Shown: positions 17,594 through 27,605, counted from the stretch's first letter. The stretch: 59,750 nt of DNA from Lacticaseibacillus thailandensis DSM 22698 = JCM 13996 (GCF_001312865.1 NZ_BBER01000008.1:1-59750); one strand, 5' to 3'. The notes: generated from the sequence alone by a model not told the origin. A program made the numbers and translations.

Positions 17594-18886
17594 ATGACCA
17601 TTCCGGTTTCAACGGACGCACAGGGGCGTCTGGCCATTGGTGGCGTCACTGCCAGTGAATTGGCGCGCGAGTTCGGTACGCCACTATATGCATATGACGT
17701 GGGCGTTATCCGCGCCAACATTCGCGCGTACCGGGCGGCGTTTGCGGCCCATCAGGTGGATTACACCGTCAGTTACGCCGCTAAGGCCTTTGCTACCATC
17801 GCCATGTTCCAGGTGGCGGTCAGTGAGGGTGCCCACCTCGACGTGGTATCAGGGGGCGAAATTGTGACCGCACAGCGCGCTGGGGTCAATATGGCTCACG
17901 TGTCGTTCAACGGTAACAATAAGTCTGACGCGGAACTGCAGCTGGCCCTGGATGCAGGGTTAGGTACGATTATCGTGGATAACCGCTTTGAGCTGAACCG
18001 CCTGGAAGAATTGGCGGCCGCCCGTCACGTGGTTCAGGATATCTTGCTACGTATTGCCCCGGACGTGTCGGCCCACACCCACGAGTACATCATGACGGGC
18101 CAAGCAGACAGTAAGTTTGGTTTTGACGTCGCCAGCGGGCAGGCACACGACGCGCTGATTGCCGCCCAGGCGGCCCCACACCTCAACTTGTTGGGCCTGC
18201 ACGCCCACATTGGCTCGCAAATTTTTGCGGTTGATGGGTTCGTTGCGGAGGCGCAAAAGCTAGTCGACCTCGTTCGGGCGTGGGATTACGCCCCGCAAGT
18301 GTTGGATTTGGGCGGTGGCTTTGGCATTCAGTACACGGATGCCGACACGCCAATTCCCCCGACGGAGTTTGTGGACGCCCTCGTGTCGACAATCCAAACG
18401 GGGCTCGCCGACACGAATTGGACGCTGCCCGCTATTTGGATCGAGCCCGGGCGCTCCATCGTGGGTGCCGCCGGGATTACGCTATACACGGCCGGCGGGA
18501 CCAAGCAGATTCCGGGTGTCCGGACGTACCAGACGGTCGACGGCGGGATGGGTGACAACATCCGTCCGGCTTTGTACCAAGCTGAATACGAAGCCGTGCT
18601 GGCCGACCGTCCGCACGCTGCAACCACGCAGGTCGTGACGTTAGCCGGTAAGTATTGTGAATCGGGTGACATCCTGGTTGAACGTGCGGCGCTGCCGCCA
18701 GTCGTACCGGGCGACATTCTGGCCGTACTCGCGACTGGCGCATATGGTTACTCCATGGCCTCGCACTACAACCGGAACCCGTTGCCCGCCGTCGTCTTTT
18801 GTGAGGACGGTCAGGCCCAAGTCGTGGTACGGCGCGAAACGTGGGCGGACCTCGTCGCCTTTGATGAACCATACCAGCACGATTAA
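17594..18886 (+). CDS. lysA: Diaminopimelate decarboxylase
   Basis: This intact 430-residue PLP enzyme removes CO2 from meso-DAP to give lysine, the last step of the pathway. It has an alanine-racemase-like barrel: the PLP lysine is K64 in YAAKAF; HAHIGSQIF, LDLGGGFGI, the phosphate-binding IEPGRS and the cysteine of KYCESGD are in the expected order. ATG at 17594 has GGAGG upstream. It lies second in the operon, so control by lysine would act as product feedback. Because meso-DAP is also needed for the wall, the gene's position in the same operon as dap genes is logical. Confidence 0.95.
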   Translation: MTIPVSTDAQGRLAIGGVTASELAREFGTPLYAYDVGVIRANIRAYRAAFAAHQVDYTVSYAAKAFATIAMFQVAVSEGAHLDVVSGGEIVTAQRAGVNMAHVSFNGNNKSDAELQLALDAGLGTIIVDNRFELNRLEELAAARHVVQDILLRIAPDVSAHTHEYIMTGQADSKFGFDVASGQAHDALIAAQAAPHLNLLGLHAHIGSQIFAVDGFVAEAQKLVDLVRAWDYAPQVLDLGGGFGIQYTDADTPIPPTEFVDALVSTIQTGLADTNWTLPAIWIEPGRSIVGAAGITLYTAGGTKQIPGVRTYQTVDGGMGDNIRPALYQAEYEAVLADRPHAATTQVVTLAGKYCESGDILVERAALPPVVPGDILAVLATGAYGYSMASHYNRNPLPAVVFCEDGQAQVVVRRETWADLVAFDEPYQHD

Positions 18887-18947
18887 CATTGTGAATTAAC
18901 CTTAAAAATTGATTGACGCAACCAACCATATAGGAGGAAGCAACACT

Positions 18948-19663
18948 ATGGCACAACCATTTAACGCAGAACAGATTATCGAGTATATCGCCAACGCACC
19001 CAAGTCAACGCCGATGCACGTTGTTTTTGCTGGCGATACCAGCAACTGACCGCTGTACCGGCTGGCGTTGAGAGCTTTCTGGACGTCAAGACCGGTCAGC
19101 TATACGGCGACGCGGCTAGCATCAAGCCATGGCTGGACGCAAACAAAGCTGTAATTACCAACGCTCACGTTGAAGTGACCGGCCGTAACACCGGGGTGCC
19201 GATGCTCGACATTAGCAACATCAACGCGCGCATTGAGCCGGGTGCGATCATCCGTGAACACGTCACTATCGATGACAACGCCGTCATCATGATGGGGGCC
19301 GTCATCAACATTGGTTCTAAGATCGGTGAAGGTACCATGATCGACATGGGCGCCATCCTTGGTGGCCGTGCGACCGTGGGCAAGCACTGCCACATTGGTG
19401 CCGGGACCGTCCTGGCCGGCGTGGTCGAACCAGCGTCCGCCACACCCGTTATCGTTGAAGATGACGTTTTGATTGGCGCCAACGCGGTGGTGCTGGAAGG
19501 CATTCACATTGGCAAAGGTGCGGTTGTTGCTGCCGGTGCCGTGGTCATTGACGACGTGCCCGCCAATGCCGTGGTTGGCGGCGTGCCCGCCAAGGTCCTG
19601 AAGATGAAGGATGCCAAGACTGACAGCAAGACTGGGCTGATCGACGCACTGCGTCAGCTGTAG
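18948..19663 (+). CDS. dapH: Tetrahydrodipicolinate N-acetyltransferase, frameshifted as sequenced
   Basis: This enzyme acetylates tetrahydrodipicolinate in the acetyl branch of DAP synthesis (called dapD in many lactobacilli). The left-handed beta-helix hexapeptide repeats are clear: [34 protein letters not shown] and [16 protein letters not shown]. The N-terminal piece ([17 protein letters not shown]) is out of frame with the rest; one extra G near 19032 gives [12 protein letters not shown] and a 238-residue product, the usual DapH length. ATG at 18948 has AGGAGG upstream. Succinyl-type DapD is less likely, because the next gene is an acetyl-DAP deacetylase type. Confidence 0.85.
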
Positions 19664-19712
19664 TTTTGGGCTGGCATAGCGTTAGTTGGGTTCAAGAAAA
19701 GGAGTTGTGTTT

Positions 19713-20862
19713 ATGACAGACTTAGATGCCGACGCGTTGATCAAGATTCGACGCGACTTGCACCAAATTCCTGAGCTCGCGTTGCACGAAACGCGGACCC
19801 ACGACTACCTCATGCAGCTGATCAAATCCTGCAAACGCCATGGATGACTATCAAAGGTGTGCCGGAAGTACCAACCGCCATCATGGTGCGGTTGGCCGGG
19901 ACGGATCCGCTGCGAACGATTGGTTACCGTACCGATATTGACGCGTTGCCCGTCACTGAAGCCACCGGTTTGCCATTTGCTTCGACGATTCCAGGCCAGA
20001 TGCACGCCTGCGGTCACGACGTACACATGACCGTGGCGCTGGGAATCCTCCAGCACTTTGCGGTCAACCAACCGCGTGACAACATGCTGTTCTTCTTCCA
20101 GCCTGCTGAGGAGGAAGATTACGGCGGTTACCGGGTCTACCAGGCGGGTGCGTTCAGCGGCGACTGGAAACCGGATGAATTCTTTGCCATTCACGACAAT
20201 CCGGCCCTGCCAGCCGGTCAGCTGGCCACGCGGCAGGGGACGCTGTTTGCCGGAACTACGGAAATTTACATTACCTTCCGTGGCCTGAGTGGGCACGCGG
20301 CGTACCCGCAACGGGCCAAAGACCCACTGGTAGCGGCGGCAGCTTCGTGATGCAGGTGCAAACGATTGTGTCCCGTAACGTGGACCCGCTGCGTGGCGGG
20401 GTCGTCACGATTGGCGAGTTGCACGCCGGGACGGTGCCGAACATCATTCCCGGTGAGGCGTCATTGATGGGGACCATCCGGGCATTCCGGCAGTCGGATA
20501 TTGAGATGATGCAGCAACGTGTGCGTGACATTGCTAACGGGGTCGGCGCCACGTACGGCATCGATGTGGACCTTAAGCTGATCCAGGGCGGATACATGCC
20601 GGTAGAAAACGCGCCCGAACAGACGGCGGACATGATGCAGTTCATGGCTGGCGATCCGCAGACCGACTTTGCGGAGGCAGAACCAGCGATGACCGGGGAG
20701 GATTTTGGCTTCCTGACGCAGAAGTTCCCGGGCACCATGGCGTGGCTCGGGGTCAACGACCCGGAGCACACGCTACACAGCGATAAGCTGAGTCCGGACG
20801 AGGCGTCCATCAAACCCGGCGTCGACGCCTTCATCCGCTTCTTCGAACACCGGATGCAGTAG
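19713..20862 (+). CDS. dapL: N-acetyl-diaminopimelate deacetylase (M20 family), frameshifted as sequenced
   Basis: This M20-type amidohydrolase removes the acetyl group from N-acetyl-LL-DAP. Metal-binding and catalytic motifs are present: YRTDIDALPVTE, HACGHDVHMT, QPAEEE and the dimerisation segment LSGHAAYPQRAKDP. Two breaks are seen: CC near 19828 should be CCC (LIKSLQTPWMTIKG), and GG near 20338 should be GGG (VAAGSFVMQVQ). After both repairs the protein is 383 residues, normal for the family. ATG at 19713 follows AAAGGAG. The gene is called dapE or dapL in different genomes; the operon context supports DAP synthesis over a general hippurate hydrolase role. Confidence 0.82.
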
Positions 20863-20952
20863 TAGTTGGCGTGTGCCGCGAGCACAGATTCACGCGTCCA
20901 CGGCGGCGGCCAACGCCACCAGCCGGTACCAAAACCAAACTAATTTAAAACG

Positions 20953-20981
20953 TTCACAACCAGAAAAAAAAGTGCTATCAT
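20953..20981 (+). promoter_or_regulatory. Internal promoter ahead of dapA
   Basis: TTCACA (20953-20958) and TATCAT (20976-20981) are 17 bp apart in the 145-bp gap before dapA. It could give dapA-dapB-aminotransferase-asd a level of expression independent of the riboswitch. Confidence 0.5.
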
Positions 20982-21007
20982 TTGTGTTTCAAGAAAGGAC
21001 GGAGAAT

Positions 21008-21876
21008 ATGTTTGAGAATGAACCGATTATGACGGCCATCATCACGCCGTTTACTGATGATGACCAAATCGATTTCGACGCCTTGGACAAGTTGGCCGAC
21101 CGGCTGATCCACGAACACACCAACGGATTCGTTGTTGGTGCTACTACCGGTGAGGCACCAACCTTGACCCATGACGAAAAGATTGCGTTGTTCCAACACT
21201 TTACCAAGCACGTTGCCGGCCGCGCGAGCGTCGTCGCCAACGTGGGGACTAACAGCACCGCCGCTTCCGTGGCCTTTGCCAAAGAGGTTAGTGCAATCTC
21301 CGGGGTCGACGCCGTACTGGCGGTCAACCCGTTTTACAACAAGCCGAGCCAGGCGGGGATGGTGGCCCACTTTGAAGCCATCGCCGACGCTTCGGCGGTA
21401 CCAGTGATCATCTACAACATTCCGGGACGCACGGTGGTCAAGCTGGACAACGATACGCTCGTCCAGCTGGCTAAGTACCCGAACATTGGCGGCGTAAAGC
21501 AGTGCACGACCGTGGACGACTTGGCTACCTGGTTCAGCACACGCCGGACGACTTTGCCGTCTACACCGGTGAGGACGGCCAGACGCTTGGTGCCATTAAG
21601 AGCGGTGCCCGCGGAGTGATCTCCGTGGCTTCCCACCTCTACGGCGAGCGAATGTACCAAATGATTACCGACTACCAGGCCGGCAAGACCGATGTCGCTC
21701 AGGAAACGATGGACTGGCTGCTGCCCCGGATGGACGCGTTGTTCGCCTACCCATCCCCAGAGCCAGTGAAGATGGCGTTGGCAAAGCGTGGCGAGATCAA
21801 GAACAACCTGCGTTTGCCCATGATTCCGTTGAACGACGCCGAGACACAGCACGTACTATCAGTATTGGAGGGTTAA
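21008..21876 (+). CDS. dapA: 4-hydroxy-tetrahydrodipicolinate synthase, frameshifted as sequenced
   Basis: DapA condenses pyruvate with aspartate semialdehyde, the first step specific to DAP and lysine. The TIM-barrel motifs are VGATTGEAPTLT, the PFYNKPSQ loop, the tyrosine in YNIPGR and the Schiff-base lysine in GGVKQCT. A GG at 21523-21524 should be GGG; this joins the frames as VDDLGYLVQHTPDDF and gives 289 residues, as usual. ATG at 21008 follows AAGGACGGAG. Restored frame and intact catalytic residues argue for a working gene. Confidence 0.88.
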
Positions 21877-21883
21877 TTTTTTT

Positions 21884-22633
21884 ATGACAACAGTATTTGT
21901 ATCTGGTGCTTCCGGGAAGATGGGCCGTAGGGTAGCACACATGTTGCAGGCTACCGACGACATCCAGGTTGTTGGCGGACTGGACCGTGCCGCGAGCGAT
22001 GCTGAAGATTTCCCCATTTTTGGTAGCACCGACGACATTAACGTGACCGCGGATGTGTGGGTGGACTTCACCATCCCCACTGCAGCCCGCAAGAATGCTG
22101 AATATTCCCTGACCCACGGTTTTGATACCGTCATCGGGACTAGTGGCATGAGTAACGATGATTTTGACGCCTTAGGCAAACTGGCTGCAGCTAACAACCG
22201 CAAGGTAATGATCGTGCCGAACTTTGCCATTTCTGCCGTACTAATGATGCAATTTGCTGCTAAGGCCGCAAAGTACATGCCGGACGCTGAAGTGGTGGAA
22301 ATCCACCACAGTGACAAGGTCGACGCACCGTCTGGGACTGCCCGGGCCACGGCGCAGGCCATCAACAAGGCCCGCACCGCCAAGCCAATTGCACCCAAGC
22401 AGACGGACGCACCGGCGCGTGGTGAGTGGATTGACAACGTGCCGGTCCACGCACTGCGCTTACCAGGTTACGTGGCGCAGGAAGAAGTCATCTTTGGTGC
22501 CGAGGGCGAAAGCCTGAGCATCAGCCAAGTATCCTATGATCGTTCCTCGTTCATGGCCGGGATCCGTTTGGCCGTCCGCAAAGTGGCGACGTTGCCTAAC
22601 GCCCTGACGGTGGGCCTGGATTCATTGCTGTAA
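21884..22633 (+). CDS. dapB: 4-hydroxy-tetrahydrodipicolinate reductase
   Basis: This intact 249-residue enzyme reduces the DapA product with NAD(P)H. The nucleotide-binding motif GASGKMGRRV is at residues 6-15, and the catalytic segment EIHHSDKVDAPSGTA contains the histidine pair and lysine. It starts 7 bp after dapA. All family landmarks and the usual length are present. Confidence 0.95.
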   Translation: MTTVFVSGASGKMGRRVAHMLQATDDIQVVGGLDRAASDAEDFPIFGSTDDINVTADVWVDFTIPTAARKNAEYSLTHGFDTVIGTSGMSNDDFDALGKLAAANNRKVMIVPNFAISAVLMMQFAAKAAKYMPDAEVVEIHHSDKVDAPSGTARATAQAINKARTAKPIAPKQTDAPARGEWIDNVPVHALRLPGYVAQEEVIFGAEGESLSISQVSYDRSSFMAGIRLAVRKVATLPNALTVGLDSLL

Positions 22634-22666
22634 CAACCTACGCGCTCAGAAAGAAGACTAATTGTT

Positions 22667-23848
22667 ATGCCAGAACTAAAGTCTAGCATCACGGGACTCG
22701 GCAACCAGGCGTTAAGCACGGTCCCACCGTCCGCCATCCGGGCGGTTGATAACAAAATTTCTAACATCCCCGGTATTATCAAACTGACGCTGGGGGAGCC
22801 GGACTTTGCGGTTCCGGAACACATCAAGGAGGCCACCAAAGCGGCGATCGACGCCAACTGGTCACACTACGCACCGTCCTTTGGTTACCTAGAATTGCGT
22901 GAGCAAATCAGCCAGTACCTGGCCGACCGCTTTGACGCCCACTACCAGGCTGACGGTGAAGTTGTGGTGACGGTGGGTGCAACTGAAGCCATTTTTGCCA
23001 CCATTAGGGGGTTGTTCAACCCCGGTGATACCATCATTGTGCCAACCCCAGAATTTCCGCTGTACGCCAACGTGGCGGCCATCTGTGGCCTGAACGTGGT
23101 CACGGTCAGCACGGCGCCGGAGTTTGTCCTGACGCCGGCACGGTTACGCGCGACGTTAGCGGCGCACCCGGAGGCTAAAGCCATCGTGTTGAACTACCCG
23201 AACAACCCGACTGGTGCGACCTATACGCACGAACAAGTGCGCGCAGTAGCCCAAATTTTGGCGGATACGGACCTGGTGGTCCTGTCCGACGAAATATACG
23301 CGGAGCTGACCTACCGGGAGGACCATATCAGTATGGGGCACCTGTTGCCCGAGCAGACGATCCTGATCAGCGGTTTTTCCAAGTCGCACGCGATGACCGG
23401 TTACCGGGTCGGTTACGTGGCCGGTCCGGCCGCATTGATCAAGCTGGTGGGGAAGATGCACCAGTTCCTGGTCACCACGGCCGCTAGCCCGATGATGAAG
23501 GCGGCGGAGGAAGCGTTACGGCATGGCCGGACGGACGGCACGGATATGCGTGACATCTACCGTCAGCGCCGCGACCTGATTATGGGCGCGTTGAGCAAAG
23601 CGGGCTTTACTGCACCGACGCCAGCCGGGGCGTTCTACGTGTTCGCAAAGATTCCGGCGACGATGCCGCAGGATGATGTGCAGTTTGTGTATGATTTGGC
23701 TGAGCGGGCCAAAGTCGGAGTGGTTCCCGGGTCCGTCTTTGGTCCCGGCGGTGAGGGCTACATTCGCTTGTCGTACGCCGCGTCAACGGAGAACCTGGAG
23801 GAAGCCGGACGGCGGATCCAGGCATACGCAGCTGACTTAGTCGATTAA
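22667..23848 (+). CDS. patA: Class I/II aminotransferase, likely N-acetyl-LL-diaminopimelate aminotransferase
   Basis: This 393-residue fold-type I PLP aminotransferase has LTLGEPDFAVPEH near the start, NYPNNPTGATY, and the PLP lysine in SGFSKSHAMTGYRVGY. Such enzymes transaminate many amino acids; the position between dapB and asd in a dap operon that uses acetylated intermediates makes the N-acetyl-DAP aminotransferase step the best guess. Intact and of normal length. Confidence 0.85.
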   Translation: MPELKSSITGLGNQALSTVPPSAIRAVDNKISNIPGIIKLTLGEPDFAVPEHIKEATKAAIDANWSHYAPSFGYLELREQISQYLADRFDAHYQADGEVVVTVGATEAIFATIRGLFNPGDTIIVPTPEFPLYANVAAICGLNVVTVSTAPEFVLTPARLRATLAAHPEAKAIVLNYPNNPTGATYTHEQVRAVAQILADTDLVVLSDEIYAELTYREDHISMGHLLPEQTILISGFSKSHAMTGYRVGYVAGPAALIKLVGKMHQFLVTTAASPMMKAAEEALRHGRTDGTDMRDIYRQRRDLIMGALSKAGFTAPTPAGAFYVFAKIPATMPQDDVQFVYDLAERAKVGVVPGSVFGPGGEGYIRLSYAASTENLEEAGRRIQAYAADLVD

Positions 23849-23873
23849 TTGACAGTAAATGGGAGATTTGATC

Positions 23874-24965
23874 ATGACAGAAAAGCAGTATGTAGTAGCA
23901 ATTTTGGGTGCCACTGGGGCCGTGGGTACCCGGATGATCCAGCAGTTGGAACAGTCCACCATTCCGGTGAAGGAAGTGCACCTGTTGGCTTCCTACCGGT
24001 CCGCCGGTAAGACGCTTTACTTCAAGGGTGAACCCGTTACCGTTGAAGAAGCCAAGCCCGAATCCTTTGACGGTGTGGACCTGGTCCTGTCCTCAGCTGG
24101 TGGGTCCGTATCCGCAAAGCTGTTGCCTGAAGCCGTGAAGCGCGGGGCGGTTTGCGTGGACAACACCTCTTACTTCCGGATGAATGACGACGTACCGTTG
24201 GTTGTACCTGAAGTCAACGAGGATGCGTTGGAGGGTCACAACGGGATCATTGCCAACCCGAACTGCTCAACCATCCAGATGGTGGTGGCGCTGGAACCCG
24301 TACGGCAGAAGTTTGGGCTGAAGCGGATCATCGTGTCGACCTATCAGGCAGCTGGTGGTGCTGGCCAGTCCGCCATCAATGAGCTGAAGCGTGAAGCGCA
24401 GGAATACCTAGACGGCAAATCGATGAACGCCGAAATTTTGCCGGTCAAAGGGGCCAAGAAGCACTACCCACTAGCCTTCAACCTGTTGCCACAGATCGAC
24501 GTCTTTGAAGACGATGGTTACACGCACGAAGAGTGGAAGATGATCCACGAAACCAAGAAGATTATGTTGGGCGACAAGAATTCTCCAGACATCAAGGTCA
24601 CGGCTACCTGTGTGCGGGTACCCGTACCGGTTGGCCACGGTGAGTCCGTATGGTTTGAAGTCGGTGATGGCAACACGCCTACGCCGGACGAACTGCGGGC
24701 CGCAATGGCTGATTTCCCTGGTTTGGTGGTTCAGGACGACCCCGCGACGCAGTTGTACCCACAGCCACAGACGGCCGAGGGTAGCCGCGACACCTTTGTC
24801 GGCCGGATTCGTCCGGACCTCGAAACAAAGGGTGCGTACAACTCCTGGGTGGTTTCTGACAACCTGCTCAAGGGTGCGGCCTGGAACGCGGTCCAAATTG
24901 CGGAGTGCCTTGTGCGTCGCGATCTGGTGCGCGTGCCTGAAGGTGGCGCCGCTAAGTTTAACTAA
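23874..24965 (+). CDS. asd: Aspartate-semialdehyde dehydrogenase
   Basis: Asd reduces aspartyl phosphate, the LysC product, to the semialdehyde that feeds both DapA and Hom. It shows the NADP-binding [12 protein letters not shown], the catalytic cysteine C131 in NPNCSTIQM, and [14 protein letters not shown] containing the catalytic histidine. The ATG at 23874 is preferred, because GGGAG lies eight bases before; an in-frame ATG five codons earlier overlaps that site. 363 residues, normal. It is last in the operon, ended by a strong hairpin. Confidence 0.94.
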   Translation: MTEKQYVVAILGATGAVGTRMIQQLEQSTIPVKEVHLLASYRSAGKTLYFKGEPVTVEEAKPESFDGVDLVLSSAGGSVSAKLLPEAVKRGAVCVDNTSYFRMNDDVPLVVPEVNEDALEGHNGIIANPNCSTIQMVVALEPVRQKFGLKRIIVSTYQAAGGAGQSAINELKREAQEYLDGKSMNAEILPVKGAKKHYPLAFNLLPQIDVFEDDGYTHEEWKMIHETKKIMLGDKNSPDIKVTATCVRVPVPVGHGESVWFEVGDGNTPTPDELRAAMADFPGLVVQDDPATQLYPQPQTAEGSRDTFVGRIRPDLETKGAYNSWVVSDNLLKGAAWNAVQIAECLVRRDLVRVPEGGAAKFN

Positions 24966-24980
24966 CGCGAATTGACATTG

Positions 24981-25012
24981 ACGGGGCATACCGCGTGGTA
25001 TGCCCCGTTTGC
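24981..25012 (+). terminator. Terminator of the dap operon
   Basis: A perfect 12-bp stem (24981-24992 with 24997-25008) with a GCGT loop follows asd. The T tract is short (TTT), so termination may be incomplete. Confidence 0.65.
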
Positions 25013-25106
25013 GTGGTGGTAGTCGATTATCGTGGATCCAACCGCCATCACCCAGAAATGCGTACGTAGGTATAAAATAAATCCTAAACTAACGGAGGCT
25101 AACACA

Positions 25107-25684
25107 TTGCGGGTATTACTGACTGGAGATAGCTTAATGGCACGGCGCGAGGACGCGCACGGGCCGCTGATCAACAAGGCGTTGCGTAACCGGCGGCCAG
25201 GATTGGTCGTGGACAACACGGCGGTCAGCGGCGACCAAACGCCGGACCTCTTAGCGCGTGTGGATTACGACGTGGTTCAGCGGCCGCACGCCGACTGGGT
25301 GTTTGTGCTGATCGGCACCAATGACGCGGCGGCACACAAGTTGGTGCCACTCGCGCAATTTCGGGTCAACCTGGAGCAGATCGTGGCGCGCATCGTCGCG
25401 GTATATTCGGCCGATCGCGTGGTGCTGATCACGCCGCCACCAGTTAATGAACGGTTGCAGCGCCACCGAAGCAACGCGCGCATTCAGCAGTACGGTCAGG
25501 TGTTGAGCAAAGTCGCGGCGGCATATGACGCACGGGTGTTGGACCTCTACCACCTGTTTATGGTCACTCCCAATCTGGAAGCTACGGTGGACGGAGGCCT
25601 CCATGACGGGTTACACTTCGGCAAGTTTGGTTACGGCATCCTGCTGATGCGATGCTCAGGTTAATGGACGGAGCGACAAATTAG
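25107..25684 (+). CDS. SGNH/GDSL-type esterase, C-terminus frameshifted as sequenced
   Basis: This is a small hydrolase of the SGNH fold. Block I is LLTGDSLMA, block III is IGTNDAA and block V is DGLHFGKFGYG. There is no signal peptide, so it acts in the cytoplasm. Start is TTG at 25107 with GGAGG nine bases upstream; no ATG fits. As read, the frame ends early with MRCSG; one extra G near 25643 gives GILADAMLRLMDG and a stop at 25684 (192 residues), which looks like a normal family end. Substrate unknown; lysophospholipase, carbohydrate deacetylase and arylesterase activities all occur in the family. Confidence 0.8.
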
Positions 25685-25866
25685 CGTCCTTTCCGGGCAG
25701 TGGCGTCGCTGGCGGACCGGTACAGCCGGCAATACGCATTTAGGCGCCTTTTTTCGGCAAATTTGCTGCTCATGTCACAAAGTGCACGTGCCGGACTTAT
25801 AATTGACTTGCAGAGTGGGGTGTCGGCGTAATTGGCCAACTTGGTCGAATGAAGGAGCTGATAGTG

Positions 25867-26067
25867 ATGTGGGAGCAAATTACCGGTTTAGTTGTTCTAC
25901 TAGGTGCGGTGTGGCAGTTCTGGATTACCAGACAAACTTTTCGTGGGGTACGCGACCACGGCAACGCCGGTACCAGTCCGTTTATAGGGTTTGGTCTATG
26001 GTACAGCGTCGTGTTTGGGGTGCTTCTCCTCGGTGTGGGCATCGCGCTGGTGTTACGCTTATTCTAA
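25867..26067 (+). CDS. Small membrane protein of unknown function
   Basis: A 66-residue protein with two hydrophobic helices (about residues 4-20 and 40-64). ATG at 25867 follows AAGGAG by nine bases; the earlier in-frame ATG at 25849 has no ribosome binding site. It stands alone, followed by a bidirectional terminator. I do not recognise it. Confidence 0.55.
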   Translation: MWEQITGLVVLLGAVWQFWITRQTFRGVRDHGNAGTSPFIGFGLWYSVVFGVLLLGVGIALVLRLF

Positions 26068-26075
26068 TAATTAAT

Positions 26076-26115
26076 AAAAAAAGTATCAGCCGCAGATTCG
26101 TGGCTGATACTTTTT
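26076..26115. terminator. Bidirectional terminator
   Basis: AAAAAAAGTATCAGCC (26076-26091) pairs with GGCTGATACTTTTT (26102-26115), serving the small plus-strand gene before it and the minus-strand gene after it. Confidence 0.85.
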
Positions 26116-26135
26116 GGACTATTACGGGGTACTTA

Positions 26136-26477
26136 TTACTGTTGCCGGTGGTCGAGCCGCCAGAAGACGAAAATCGTGATGCAGTAAACGAGTAGCAAGA
26201 CGATCCAGTAAACAAACGGGATGGTGGCGCCGATTACGGTCATGACTAGCTGGAACACAAAGAAGATGAGGAAGAACACCCCGATGATCGGCCAGGCCTT
26301 GGTCCGTGCTTCACGGTCGGCGAGGATGGCGCTGCCGACAGGGAAGATGGCGATGTACAGCAAGGCCAGGGAACCAATAACGGCTAGACCAAATGAACCG
26401 GTGTGGGTGAGCCAAATCGACGCAAGGACGAGTGCCGTATAGACAATGGTATTGTATGTAAAACGTAAGCGTAACAA
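26136..26477 (-). CDS. Four-helix membrane protein, paralogue of the next gene
   Basis: A 113-residue protein with four hydrophobic helices and short charged loops. It starts with TTG at 26477, eight bases after GGAGG. It resembles the upstream neighbour (26556-26924) in length, helix spacing and the segment PVGSAILADREAR against PVGTALVPNADER, so the two are probably an old tandem duplication. Function unknown. Confidence 0.65.
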   Translation of the reverse strand: MLRLRFTYNTIVYTALVLASIWLTHTGSFGLAVIGSLALLYIAIFPVGSAILADREARTKAWPIIGVFFLIFFVFQLVMTVIGATIPFVYWIVLLLVYCITIFVFWRLDHRQQ

Positions 26478-26555
26478 GAGTGGTGCCTCCAGTTTGTCCC
26501 GGCGTGCGGCCGGGTCATTTGTTTATCGACCATTATATCAAAAAAAAGAATGCGG

Positions 26556-26924
26556 TTACTTTGCATGGTGCTGTTCAATCAGCCACAAACTGACTAGGGC
26601 CAGCAGGTACAACACGCCAGTTAACGTCCACGTAATGGGACCGGTGGCTACGATGTACACCCGTACTAGCGTGTACAAAACGAGGTAGAGGACGTAGGGC
26701 CCAGCCAGCCGACCCAAAATGTGGACCCGTTCGTCGGCATTAGGAACCAGGGCGGTGCCGACGGGGCCCATCACGATCAGCAGGATACCCAGCAGCGGCA
26801 ACACCCCCAGCCAAAACCCAGGGGTGTAGTGGCCGAACTTGGCCGTGATGGGTTCGATCCAGCCGAGGAAGATGGCAAAGGCGCTGAAAACTAGGGCGCT
26901 GTAAGCAAAAGTACGGTGGCGCAC
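26556..26924 (-). CDS. Four-helix membrane protein, paralogue of the preceding gene
   Basis: A 122-residue protein with four hydrophobic helices. It starts with GTG at 26924, seven bases after AGGAGG. The paralogue at 26136-26477 is read from the same strand 78 bp downstream, so both are likely on one transcript ending at 26076-26115. The conserved feature is a PVGTA...ADERVH segment between helices two and three. Function unknown. Confidence 0.65.
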   Translation of the reverse strand: MRHRTFAYSALVFSAFAIFLGWIEPITAKFGHYTPGFWLGVLPLLGILLIVMGPVGTALVPNADERVHILGRLAGPYVLYLVLYTLVRVYIVATGPITWTLTGVLYLLALVSLWLIEQHHAK

Positions 26925-27016
26925 GGTGAGGCCTCCTTAACGTAGCGAGATAGTGGTGCTGAGTTGTCACAATCATTGTACAGCTTTGCGGTGACAAGCA
27001 CTGAGGCGAACTGTAG

Positions 27017-27485
27017 CTAATTGAGCGTCAAATCCCGGCGCCGGTAGGTTAGTGTACCAGCCAGGAGTAGTGCTAGCCCCAGTCCGACCATCCAGCTAAA
27101 GGTGGGCCAGGCTACCTGCACGATGGGCACGTGGTTCACCCAACCATATGGCGTGATGCGCTGGCACCACTTGGGTAGATCAACTAGTGGCCCCAGGTAC
27201 AGGGAAAAGACCCCGTAAATGGGGCAGACCCAAACCAGGTTTTGGGTTAGGGGCCAGCAACCTACTGACGGCGTTAGACCACGCCGGTTGACCAAAAATA
27301 CTGGCATGACCGGACGTGGCGCGCAACTGGCCCAGTAAGATCCGGATGGTGGTGGACTTACCAGCCCCATTTGGCCCGATGAACCCAAAGACTTCTCCCG
27401 GATGAATCGTGAAGGTGACGTTGGTGAGTGCTTGGAACTTACCAAAACGTTTGGTGAGGTGATCAAGCTGTACAACTTCGGTCAT
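27017..27485 (-). pseudogene. Remnant of an ABC transporter: ATPase N-terminus joined to permease C-terminus
   Basis: The first 75 or so codons, from ATG at 27485 with GGAGG upstream, are a normal ABC ATPase start: HLTKRFGKFQALTNVTF, then Walker A in GFIGPNGAGKST. After HASIFG similarity stops; the signature and Walker B are missing. The last part, up to 27017, instead reads like the final helices of an ABC-2 permease (RITPYGWVNHVPIVQ, then VGLGLALLLAGTLTYRRRD). The simplest explanation is a deletion that removed the rest of the ATPase and most of the permease gene, with the junction around 27250-27300. The two parts are also in different frames. Unlike the other broken genes here, no single base can repair it. 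Confidence 0.75.
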
Positions 27486-27605
27486 GAATAGGCCTCCTTC
27501 AGCCGGTCCTGCGGCCTTGATGGCCTCAGTGTAGGCGGTTGCAAGTGGGGCGCCAACGGTTATTGGTTGATACACCGTGGATGGTTACCGTCCTGGTTCG
27601 GAAAC

